Source of the DNA: a bacterium
GTDB taxonomy: Bacteria; Krumholzibacteriota; Krumholzibacteria; LZORAL124-64-63
Reading direction: 5' to 3'
Assembly: GCA_003646045.1 (NCBI GenBank)
Contig: QNDV01000156.1
Coordinates: 1-5,971 of the forward strand
Length of the DNA: 5,971 nucleotides
Within the stretch, counting starts at the first letter, position 1, and each line of letters begins with the position of its first letter. The notes beneath the pieces are model-generated. The model worked only from the letters and a program-made list of their open reading frames with translations. It searched no databases and was not told the DNA's origin. The position numbers and the translations under genes are program-made. Positions 1 to 5,139 of the stretch are shown here, one piece after another.

Positions 1-361
1 CCACGACCGACGCCGCTTCGGCGGGGGCATGCCCCAGGTATGGCCTTTCGCGGCGGTGGCCCTGCATCACCTCGACGGCTTTGCCGCTGAATACGCAGCG
101 GCGCTGGAGATGGCCGACGACCTGTTCGCCCGTCTGGAAGCCAGTGGGAAGTTCCAGGTGGAGCGCGTGCCCGACGGGACCAACGTGGTGCTGCTGAAAC
201 TGGTGGGTGGTGACGCCGAGGCGCTGCGGAACCGCTTGCGTGCCCTGGGAGTGGATCTGCCAGCGCCACGTACCGACGGCGTATTTCCCGTGAAGACGAA
301 TCCGACCCTCAACCGCACTACGGCGGCAGATCTGGCAGGGACGATCCTGAACACGGTCTAG
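1..361 (+). CDS. Threonine aldolase-type PLP-dependent lyase, C-terminal part (5' truncated)
   Basis: The frame is open from base 2, so the gene enters from outside the window; the ATG at 29 is an internal Met. The first visible residues read HDRRRFGGGMPQVWPFAAVA, matching the conserved GGGM-x-Q segment of the beta-eliminating lyase/threonine aldolase family, fold-type I PLP enzymes that cleave L-threonine or L-allo-threonine to glycine and acetaldehyde. About 119 residues are visible. They cover the small C-terminal domain, including a 'DGTNVVLLKL' strand and a final 'GVFPVKTNPTLNRTTAADLAGTIL' region (interrupted here for length), typical of the family's end. The PLP-binding lysine lies off the left edge and cannot be checked. 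The position after GGGM is Pro, whereas many family members have Arg. A different beta-eliminating amino-acid lyase is possible, so substrate is uncertain. The TAG stop forms part of the palindrome shared with the convergent exonuclease gene. Confidence 0.8.
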   Translation, partial: HDRRRFGGGMPQVWPFAAVALHHLDGFAAEYAAALEMADDLFARLEASGKFQVERVPDGTNVVLLKLVGGDAEALRNRLRALGVDLPAPRTDGVFPVKTNPTLNRTTAADLAGTILNTV

Positions 362-391
362 CCCGGATTATTCATGAATAATCCGGTCTAG
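358..391. terminator. Stop-codon-spanning palindrome between convergent genes, candidate bidirectional terminator
   Basis: Bases 363-386 form a perfect 24-nt palindrome (CCGGATTATTCA then TGAATAATCCGG). After one mismatched pair (362/387) it continues with CTAG (358-361) and CTAG (388-391). The TAG stop of the + gene (359-361) and the TAG stop of the - gene (388-390 read on the minus strand) occupy equivalent places in the two arms. As RNA it can fold identically from either direction. No T-tract follows on either strand, so this is not a textbook intrinsic terminator. Termination or 3'-end protection is inferred from position and symmetry. Confidence 0.6.
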
Positions 392-1260
392 GCGCGCGGC
401 GTTCTCGCCGCCACCCGTTCCACACCCCAGGTTTCGGCGAACGCCTCGAGATCCGTCGACACTGCACCGGTGTACCGCAGGTCCTCGTCCGTCAAATCGC
501 AGGGTACCTCGTGGTCCAGCGCCACCAGCCGTCGGCTCAGTAGTGCCGTCTCGTGACCGGCTTCCAACCGTGCGCGCAATCCCTTCGCTCCCCGCACCGG
601 CAGCGTCTCGACACGGTCCAGGTCCGCATAGATCGCATCCAGGTCGCCGAACGCCTCCAGCAGGACCGTGGCCGCCTTGGGCCCGACACCGCGCACGCCG
701 GGAATGTTGTCCGACGCATCGCCCATCAACGCCAGCAGGTCGCCCACCTGCTCCGCGCGCACGCCCATGCGCCGGGGCACACCCGCGGCGTGCCACCAGT
801 CGTTCTTGGCCAGGTTGAAGATCTTGACCCCCGGCCCCAGCAGCTGGGCCAGGTCCTTGTCCCCCGTGACGATGACAACCTCGTGGCCGGAGTCGCGCAG
901 GCGGGTCGTCAGAGTTGCGATCAGATCGTCGGCCTCGTAACCCGGTGCGATAGCCGTGGCGAAACCCATGTGCCCCGTCAGTTGGCGGCACAGGTCGAAC
1001 TGGGGCACCAGCTCCGGCGGTGGCGCGCCGCGGTTGGCCTTGTAGGCGGGGTAGATACGGTTACGGAAGGTCTCGGCGCCGGCGTCGTAGCAGCAGACCG
1101 CCAGTTCCGGCTGGTGGTCGCCAACGAACTTCTGCAGCGTCATGCCCAGCCCGAAGACCGCATTGATCGGTGTTCCGTCGGGGGCTGACATGGGACGCAT
1201 GGCGTAAAAGCTGCGGAATACGTAGGCCATGGTGTCGATGAGGTAGGCAGTGGTGGCCAT
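388..1260 (-). CDS. Stand-alone 5'-3' exonuclease / flap endonuclease (PolA N-terminal-domain type)
   Basis: A 290-aa protein made only of the 5'-nuclease domain found at the N-terminus of DNA polymerase I; no 3'-5' exonuclease or polymerase domain follows. Such enzymes cut 5' flaps and RNA primers with bound metal ions. The acidic positions D9, D59, E109, D111, D112, D134, D136, D181 and D184 line up, with a constant offset of four, with E. coli Pol I D13, D63, E113, D115, D116, D138, D140, D185 and D188, so the two-metal site looks complete. The helix-3-turn-helix DNA-binding segment is DNIPGVRGVGPKAATVL (185-201), and helical-arch residues FRNRIYPAYKANR are at 65-77. The chosen ATG (1258-1260) has GGGGAG at 1270-1275 (minus strand), 9 nt upstream. 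An in-frame GTG 21 codons earlier falls inside a probable -10 box and is rejected. E. coli Xni/ExoIX is the functional comparison, but Xni lacks some of these carboxylates, so the symbol is not assigned. Confidence 0.9.
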   Translation of the reverse strand: MATTAYLIDTMAYVFRSFYAMRPMSAPDGTPINAVFGLGMTLQKFVGDHQPELAVCCYDAGAETFRNRIYPAYKANRGAPPPELVPQFDLCRQLTGHMGFATAIAPGYEADDLIATLTTRLRDSGHEVVIVTGDKDLAQLLGPGVKIFNLAKNDWWHAAGVPRRMGVRAEQVGDLLALMGDASDNIPGVRGVGPKAATVLLEAFGDLDAIYADLDRVETLPVRGAKGLRARLEAGHETALLSRRLVALDHEVPCDLTDEDLRYTGAVSTDLEAFAETWGVERVAARTPRA

Positions 1261-1269
1261 GGCGAGAGG

Positions 1270-1275
1270 CTCCCC
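1270..1275 (-). promoter_or_regulatory. Ribosome binding site deciding the exonuclease start
   Basis: Minus-strand GGGGAG sits 9 nt before the ATG at 1260. It supports the 290-aa start, which also begins the conserved first beta strand (AYLIDTM) at the usual distance from the N-terminus. Confidence 0.6.
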
Positions 1276-1313
1276 GAGGATCAATCCAGAAATCAGGCGG
1301 GACGATGCCATCC

Positions 1314-1319
1314 AGTATA
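1314..1319 (-). promoter_or_regulatory. Candidate -10 box for the exonuclease gene
   Basis: Minus-strand TATACT matches five of six bases of the sigma-70 -10 consensus, about 54 nt upstream of the start codon. No good -35 hexamer is seen at 16-18 nt spacing. The gene may instead, or also, be read through from the globin gene upstream. Confidence 0.3.
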
Positions 1320-1361
1320 GCACCGTCCCACCTCCGAAGCATTGACCCTCACCGGCAATTC

Positions 1362-1376
1362 AATCGCGACGCAATT
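1362..1376 (-). terminator. Small hairpin just after the globin stop codon
   Basis: On the plus strand, AATCGC, a GAC loop and GCAATT form a 6-bp stem (one pair G-T in the minus-strand transcript) that abuts the globin stop codon (1377-1379). It is short and lacks a U-tract, so it may not terminate. A 7-bp direct repeat GCAATTC (1355-1361 and 1371-1377) overlaps it. Confidence 0.2.
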
Positions 1377-1898
1377 CTACTTGAACACCACCTGGTCCTT
1401 GAGCGATACCAGGATGCAGACGAATTCGTCGATCTCGTTCTGGCCGTAGCCCATGTGCTGCATGGATTTGACCACATCGGCACCGGCTGACAGGAAATCG
1501 GCGTCGTTGAAGTCCAGGGGAGTGTGGGAGTCCTTCAGCGAGCGGCCCGTGTACTTGGCCGAGCCGCCGGTACCGGCAGCCACAAAATCGGTGACGTGCT
1601 TGATGAGGCGCGGCTGGTCGATGGTGGTCATCATTTCCTTGAAATCCGGATTGATGGCGTGGTTGTGGACGATCACCGCTACTAGTGACTCGATCCTCTC
1701 GTAGCCGCCCAGGCGGTCGTACAGGGGCTCTGTGGCCTGCCGCTCGGCGCGGGCGCCGGCAGTCTCGGTGCACATGTTGCCGAGGGCTTTCATTTGCTTG
1801 GCGGATTCGGGAGTGTTCTCGGCGCCGGCCAGCGCTGCGGTGGGGATGGCCACCAACAGGATCGACAGGGCAAGCAACACACGTATTCTGGTCTTCAT
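1377..1898 (-). CDS. Exported group 1 truncated hemoglobin
   Basis: A 173-aa protein. Residues 1-24 look like a Sec signal peptide: basic KTRIR, a hydrophobic core, then AALA with probable cleavage before G25. Residues 58-173 match group 1 truncated hemoglobins (2-on-2 globin fold): PLYDRLGGYERI (A/B helices), TGGSAKYTGRSLKDSH (E-F region) and a G/H helix end. By alignment from memory, H125 is the proximal F8 heme ligand. H101 falls at E10, where cyanobacterial GlbN has its sixth-ligand His46, and V77 falls at B10, where mycobacterial TrHbN has Tyr33. Likely roles are periplasmic O2, NO or redox chemistry; nothing here fixes which. One cysteine (C43) lies in the linker between signal peptide and globin, another (C161) near the C-terminus. 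The start at 1896-1898 is supported by AGGAG 8 nt upstream and by the signal peptide beginning there. The frame stays open for 39 more codons upstream into AT-rich promoter DNA. Confidence 0.88.
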   Translation of the reverse strand: MKTRIRVLLALSILLVAIPTAALAGAENTPESAKQMKALGNMCTETAGARAERQATEPLYDRLGGYERIESLVAVIVHNHAINPDFKEMMTTIDQPRLIKHVTDFVAAGTGGSAKYTGRSLKDSHTPLDFNDADFLSAGADVVKSMQHMGYGQNEIDEFVCILVSLKDQVVFK

Positions 1899-1906
1899 CA
1901 CAGGGG

Positions 1907-1911
1907 CTCCT
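1907..1911 (-). promoter_or_regulatory. Ribosome binding site deciding the globin start
   Basis: Minus-strand AGGAG lies 8 nt before the ATG at 1898. This selects the signal-peptide start over the longer open frame that reaches back to 2015. Confidence 0.65.
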
Positions 1912-1950
1912 AAGGTTCGCAAACGGTTCAATGGACGAAATGCCGGACAT

Positions 1951-1956
1951 ATAATA
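1951..1956 (-). promoter_or_regulatory. Candidate -10 box for the globin gene
   Basis: Minus-strand TATTAT, in the sequence TAGGTATTATATGTCC, is a good -10 match about 52 nt upstream of the start codon. No convincing -35 hexamer is present at 16-18 nt, so expression may depend on an activator. The nearby TCGGATAT repeats are possible operator sequence. Confidence 0.3.
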
Positions 1957-1977
1957 CCTAAATCGTCGGATATAGCA

Positions 1978-2006
1978 TTGAAATAATGACCTCCATCGGA
2001 TATTCT
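1978..2006 (+). promoter_or_regulatory. Probable sigma-70 promoter for the methyltransferase operon
   Basis: TTGAAA (1978-1983; five of six consensus bases) is followed by a 17-nt spacer and TATTCT (2001-2006; four of six, with the key T, A and final T). The predicted start of transcription is near 2013. One TCGGATAT repeat overlaps the -10 box and the other lies just before the -35 box, which suits a repressor or activator site. Confidence 0.5.
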
Positions 2007-2129
2007 GGGATGCACAGTAGAAACTACCCCCTGTCAATTAACGAGATAGGTACTTTCTGCGGCTTAAATACAGTTAGGTCCGCTCGTGATCCTTAAGAAA
2101 TAACAGTCCCCATAGTATCCGGAATTACC

Positions 2130-2140
2130 AGGAGTAGGAG
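2130..2140 (+). promoter_or_regulatory. Tandem Shine-Dalgarno AGGAGTAGGAG
   Basis: Two AGGAG copies (2130-2134 and 2136-2140) are separated by one T. The second lies 6 nt before the ATG at 2147, near-ideal spacing; the first lies 12 nt before it. This strongly fixes the start codon. Confidence 0.75.
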
Positions 2141-2146
2141 CATAGA

Positions 2147-2947
2147 ATGTCTATAGAGAAGAAGCCGCAAACTGCCGAAATAAACAGTTGCCTATGGGGG
2201 GCGCGTGCCGATGACTGGGCCAACATTCAAGAGGGAACGGTATTGCCGGTCTACAAGGCCGTTTACGACCGCATTGGACTGAGTACCGGGGTGTCCCATC
2301 TGGATGCTGGTTGCGGAGCTGGAATGGCTACTCAGGTTGCCTATGAACGAGGTTCCTGTGTATCTGGGCTTGACGCCGCTGAGAGTTTATTGGCCATCGC
2401 TCGAAAGCGTGTTCCGAATGGCGAGTTTCACAAAGGCGAATTGGAGAGCCTGCCCTTTCCCGACGATTCATTTGATTTGGTCACGGGCTTCAATTCATTT
2501 CAGTACGCCGGCAACCCCGGTGTCGCGCTCGCGGAAGCGAAGCGTGTGGCCCGGCAAGGCGCGGATGTTGTGGTAATGACTTGGGGAGAGCCAGAAGGAA
2601 TGGAAGCGGCTGCACTCATTTCTGCAATTAAGCCGCTGCTTCCTGCGCCCCCCCCGGGAACTCCGGGTCCATTTGCCCTATCCAATGAAGGCGCGCTTCG
2701 ACAATTCGCTTCTTCTGCTGATCTTTCACCTATCGAAGTATTCGATGTCGCTTCGCCTTGGCATTATCCCGACATGGCAACCGCCCTGCGAGGTCTCAAG
2801 TCGGCGGGTGTTTCGATTCGCGCGATAGAACACACAAGCGAGGCCGCAGTTGATTCGGCGTATTCTGAGGCAGTTGAGCCCTTCCGCCAAACTGACGGGA
2901 CATACTTGATTGATGCCACATTTCGGTGTCTGGTTGCGCGTGCTTAG
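2147..2947 (+). CDS. Class I SAM-dependent methyltransferase (Methyltransf_11 type), first of pair
   Basis: A 266-aa Rossmann-fold methyltransferase. SAM-binding motif I is LDAGCGAG (52-59). The acidic residue ending strand 2, expected to hold the ribose hydroxyls, is D76 (SGLDA). GELESLPF (97-104) is the motif near the adenine, and DDSFDLVTGFNSFQY (106-120) is strand 4 and its loop. The N-terminal WGARADDWA and the C-terminal part (PPPGTPGPFAL, then a mostly alpha/beta tail ending FRCLVARA) resemble an uncharacterised family of bacterial methyltransferases recalled from actinobacteria and others; no substrate is known to me. There is no signal peptide or membrane segment, so it is cytosolic. 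An 8-C homopolymer (2648-2655) encodes part of the proline-rich loop. It is the first gene of a two-gene operon and is less GC-rich than its neighbours, consistent with horizontal acquisition (inference). Confidence 0.88.
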   Translation: MSIEKKPQTAEINSCLWGARADDWANIQEGTVLPVYKAVYDRIGLSTGVSHLDAGCGAGMATQVAYERGSCVSGLDAAESLLAIARKRVPNGEFHKGELESLPFPDDSFDLVTGFNSFQYAGNPGVALAEAKRVARQGADVVVMTWGEPEGMEAAALISAIKPLLPAPPPGTPGPFALSNEGALRQFASSADLSPIEVFDVASPWHYPDMATALRGLKSAGVSIRAIEHTSEAAVDSAYSEAVEPFRQTDGTYLIDATFRCLVARA

Positions 2948-2949
2948 TC

Positions 2950-2954
2950 AGGAG
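2950..2954 (+). promoter_or_regulatory. Ribosome binding site of the second methyltransferase
   Basis: AGGAG lies 5 nt before the ATG at 2960, inside the 12-nt gap after the first gene's stop. This indicates co-transcription with its own strong initiation site. Confidence 0.65.
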
Positions 2955-2959
2955 ATGAA

Positions 2960-3730
2960 ATGAATTACACTATCGATGAGAGTATATCCGGGCTCGAGCG
3001 CCAGAAGCAACTTGCACAGACCTTCTCGCCGTCCACGATCCGCTTTCTCGATGAGATAGATGACCTGACCGGTGTCCAGGCACTCGATCTGGGTTGTGGC
3101 GTCGGCGAGACGACCCGAATGCTGGGCAAAAGGGTCGGCAAGTCAGGAAGCGTTGTGGGCGTGGATTTTGACCAAGGTTTGCTCGAATCAGCCAAATCCC
3201 TCACTGACGAAAGCAATATCACCTTCACCCTGGGTGACGCGCATTCCCTGAGGTTTGAAGATGGCTCCTTCGATGTGGTCTATGCCCGGCTGCTGCTGCT
3301 CCACGTAGCTGAACCAATGGTAGTGCTAAAGGAAATGCTCCGTGTCTGCCGACCCCAGGGCACAGTAATCGTCCACGATGGCGACTTTTCGACGCTCTAT
3401 ACCGCGCCGGACCCTGGTGGGGGCACGGGGTTGAACAAGATATTTACCTTGTTTCCCAACACGCGTATCGGCACCAAACTGTGGCACATGTTCCGCGAGT
3501 GTGGCTACGATCAGGTAGAACTGCGCGTTGACCGTATGTTGGTTCGAGAGGCAAACGGCAAGCGATTGTCGCTGATGACGGTTGAGGCCATGCAGGAGGT
3601 TGCTGTTCAGACAGGGTTGATGACGCGCCATGAGGTGGACGCCCTCTGTCAGGCCTTGAGCGTGGGGGTGCAGGATGACAGCTACCTGATTGGCTATCCA
3701 GAGATGTACGCCGCTTGGGTGAAGCGCTGA
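2960..3730 (+). CDS. Class I SAM-dependent methyltransferase (UbiE/Methyltransf_11-like), second of pair
   Basis: A 256-aa Rossmann-fold methyltransferase. Motif I is LDLGCGVG (42-49), D69 ends strand 2 (VVGVDFD), GDAHSLRFEDGSFDVVYAR covers the next two motifs, and VLKEMLRVCRPQGTVIVHDG is the usual post-strand-4 helix and strand 5. The N-terminal 40 residues are a short helical cap, and the C-terminal third is helical with no recognised domain. It is clearly distinct from its neighbour (different N- and C-termini), so the pair is not a recent tandem duplication. The 12-nt gap and strong ribosome site indicate one transcript. UbiE proper is usually linked to quinone genes; none are here, so a small-molecule or natural-product substrate is equally possible. 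The substrate is unknown. Confidence 0.87.
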   Translation: MNYTIDESISGLERQKQLAQTFSPSTIRFLDEIDDLTGVQALDLGCGVGETTRMLGKRVGKSGSVVGVDFDQGLLESAKSLTDESNITFTLGDAHSLRFEDGSFDVVYARLLLLHVAEPMVVLKEMLRVCRPQGTVIVHDGDFSTLYTAPDPGGGTGLNKIFTLFPNTRIGTKLWHMFRECGYDQVELRVDRMLVREANGKRLSLMTVEAMQEVAVQTGLMTRHEVDALCQALSVGVQDDSYLIGYPEMYAAWVKR

Positions 3731-3745
3731 TCGATAGCACCGCGT

Positions 3746-3814
3746 GAACCCGCACACAATCTCGGAGGCACAACTGGTTGGGCGGGTTCTGTAGCTACCT
3801 ACAGTGCTCCCACC
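3746..3814. terminator. Overlapping hairpins between convergent genes, candidate bidirectional terminator
   Basis: Two competing structures can be drawn. GAACCCGC (3746-3753) pairs with GCGGGTTC (3782-3789) across a 28-nt loop. CTGTAG (3789-3794), loop CTAC, CTACAG (3799-3804) makes a tight hairpin that can extend through an internal loop to GGCGGG (3781-3786) against CCCACC (3809-3814). The second hairpin contains the TAG stop of the minus-strand gene (3799-3801). There is no T-tract. Termination in both directions is inferred from placement. Confidence 0.4.
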
Positions 3815-4827
3815 TGGCCCGTATCGATCAGGATGCTCGCCACCCGGAACAGGGTATAGGTCGAACACGGCACCTGCTCGTGCAGGCCCTCCAGCTGGCG
3901 CGGCGAACGCAGCAGGCGCAGGATGGCCTGGGCGATGGCGGCGTCATCCTTGCCGTCCCATTTGAGGGATGTCGTAGTGGCTTCGAAATTGCGCTTCGTG
4001 TCGGGCAGTTCCTCGCGCAGCTTCTCCAGCTCGTCGGCCAGGCGCATGGCCTCCATCAAGAGGTGATGCGAGGGCATGGTGATGGGCACGTCGCTGATGG
4101 CCTCGGGGTCCAGGTCCTGCACCGAGCGGAAAGTGAACTCGCCCTCGTCGCGGGACAGGAAGATCTCGGTGAAGGCCTCGGCGCCGTGCAGGGGGCCGCA
4201 CCACACGCGGTCGATCGCACCCGAGGCGAGCATCACCTCGGCGAAGGTCTTGCCCTCGTCGTCCATGAACGACAGCAGACCATTCTGCTTGGCGTTGATC
4301 AGGGTCTGGACCACCGTGGGCATATCGAAGTGGCACAGCTTGCCTGTCAGTTCCTTGCGCTTGCTCTGGCGGCGCATGTGGGTGATGAGTTCCTGCATGC
4401 GGTGAGCGAACATGCGGGTCAGCTGCATGCCGTAGCCCGGTATGCGCTCAGCCTGCTCCTCGAACTGTTCGCGGGTCAGTTCCCAGACCATGGCGATCTC
4501 GGGAATGCGCGCGTCCGAGCCCCTGGGCGTGCCGGTGAAAAGGGCCATGTCCCCGATCAACTCGCCCGGGGTGATGTAGGCCACCGGCACGGGTTCGGGC
4601 TGGTCCGAGGTGGAACGTACTATCTCGATGGCGCCATCCATCACCAGGTAGATCCGGTCCGATTCGTCACCGCGTTTGAAAAGCGTCTGTCCCCGCTCAA
4701 GGACCCTTACCTCACCGGCGGCCGCGATATCGAGCAGGTACTCCTCGGAGATGGACTCGAAGAGATCCACGGTCTGCAGGATCTCCTTGATCTCGAAATC
4801 GACCTTGGATTTGAGCTCGGTATCCAT
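3799..4827 (-). CDS. Cyclic nucleotide-binding domain + DUF4388 protein
   Basis: A 342-aa cytosolic protein. Residues about 20-145 form a CRP-like cyclic nucleotide-binding beta-barrel (ERGQTLFKRGDESDRIYLVM from 44; phosphate-binding cassette 88-108) and a C-helix. Residues about 159-234 match DUF4388 (ELTGKLCHFDMPTVVQTL, NGLLSF, GEFTF), a domain common in bacterial signalling proteins. A helical stretch with coiled-coil character follows, then a C-terminal tail. No helix-turn-helix follows the sensor domain, so it is not a CRP/FNR-type transcription factor. In the cassette the usual cAMP-binding Glu is Asp (D93), and an Arg is kept nearby (R102) but with altered spacing, so ligand identity is uncertain. 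The start at 4825-4827 is chosen because GAGGAG lies 11 nt upstream and the domain begins soon after. The frame stays open 74 codons further, but that part is proline-rich, unlike the family, and has no good ribosome site. Confidence 0.82.
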   Translation of the reverse strand: MDTELKSKVDFEIKEILQTVDLFESISEEYLLDIAAAGEVRVLERGQTLFKRGDESDRIYLVMDGAIEIVRSTSDQPEPVPVAYITPGELIGDMALFTGTPRGSDARIPEIAMVWELTREQFEEQAERIPGYGMQLTRMFAHRMQELITHMRRQSKRKELTGKLCHFDMPTVVQTLINAKQNGLLSFMDDEGKTFAEVMLASGAIDRVWCGPLHGAEAFTEIFLSRDEGEFTFRSVQDLDPEAISDVPITMPSHHLLMEAMRLADELEKLREELPDTKRNFEATTTSLKWDGKDDAAIAQAILRLLRSPRQLEGLHEQVPCSTYTLFRVASILIDTGQVGAL

Positions 4828-4838
4828 CACGGCGGGCG

Positions 4839-4844
4839 CTCCTC
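4839..4844 (-). promoter_or_regulatory. Ribosome binding site deciding the cNMP-DUF4388 start
   Basis: Minus-strand GAGGAG lies 11 nt before the ATG at 4827, slightly long spacing. The alternative in-frame ATGs at 4863 and 4905 have no comparable site; the latter is preceded by a run of C. Confidence 0.5.
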
Positions 4845-5122
4845 GCTTGAGAAAATGGCACATTCCCGGTGTTGGCCGCCGGTCGTCCGGCGGATACGGG
4901 TCCATGGGGGTTATCGGTCGGTTGGGGGGGGGACTTGATGGGGAAAGGGAGAGTTTCCGTCGCGCGATCGTGTCCCCCGGGGCCACGGTGATCCAGGTGG
5001 AGCAGCGGGTACCATCCAGAAGGCACAACACTGCCGGATTATCTTCCAATTCCCATGAGATGGCTCATAATGCCCCCGGCATGGTCCAGGGTGATCAGCG
5101 GCGCCGGGTACCAACCTGTAAC

Positions 5123-5128
5123 GGGAGG
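5123..5128 (+). promoter_or_regulatory. Ribosome binding site of the peptidase gene
   Basis: GGGAGG lies 11 nt before the ATG at 5140. An in-frame TAA at 5119-5121 excludes any earlier start, so this ATG is the first possible one and begins a clear signal peptide. Confidence 0.6.
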
Positions 5129-5139
5129 CAGGCGAGAGC

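Larger units (their letters stand above)
1899..2146. other. AT-rich divergent promoter region between globin and methyltransferase genes
   Basis: This 248-nt gap separates genes transcribed away from each other. Hand count over 1921-2146 gives about 42% GC, far below the flanking genes. It holds one good sigma-70 promoter to the right, a likely -10 to the left, and two exact TCGGATAT copies (1966-1973, 1996-2003) exactly 30 nt apart, with a looser CCGGACAT at 1943-1950. The promoter at 1978-2006 implies an untranslated leader of roughly 130 nt before the first methyltransferase. No riboswitch or small-RNA fold was recognised. Confidence 0.6.
4828..5139. other. Divergent intergenic region with G-rich tract
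   Basis: No gene is supported in this 312-nt gap between the cNMP-DUF4388 gene (-) and the peptidase gene (+). It holds a strongly G-rich stretch at 4906-4949, including nine consecutive G (4924-4932). A small inverted repeat ATGAG-N4-CTCAT (5055-5068) overlaps a possible plus-strand -10 box CATAAT (5066-5071). A possible minus-strand -10 box GATAAT lies at 5038-5043. Neither -10 has a convincing -35 partner. Divergent promoters must lie here, but exact placement is uncertain. Confidence 0.45.

Noticed and set aside
553..1188. Plus-strand open frame of 211 codons opposite the exonuclease
   Set aside because: The minus-strand product has all catalytic motifs of a 5' nuclease; the antisense product resembles nothing and has no ribosome site or independent context.
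1899..2015. N-terminal extension of the globin by 39 residues
   Set aside because: It would bury the signal peptide inside the protein and runs through AT-rich promoter sequence; AGGAG sits correctly for the ATG at 1898.
2648..2655. Run of eight C as a phase-variation switch in the first methyltransferase
   Set aside because: It encodes a proline-rich loop that I recall as conserved in the family, so codon constraint explains it. Variation between isolates would be needed to revive the idea.
2147..3730. Restriction-modification or defence role for the methyltransferase pair
   Set aside because: Neither protein shows the DPPY/NPPY or PC catalytic motifs of DNA methyltransferases, and no nuclease partner is encoded alongside. 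The stand-alone 5' nuclease is on another transcript and is a repair-type enzyme.
3778..4938. Long plus-strand open frame of 386 codons
   Set aside because: It is antisense to the cNMP-DUF4388 gene, whose protein matches known domains. The plus-strand translation is rich in His, Gln and Gly with no recognisable domain, as expected of a high-GC shadow frame.
4828..5049. N-terminal extension of the cNMP-DUF4388 protein
   Set aside because: The frame is open, but the extra 74 residues are proline-rich and unlike the family, and the ATG at 4827 has the best ribosome site.
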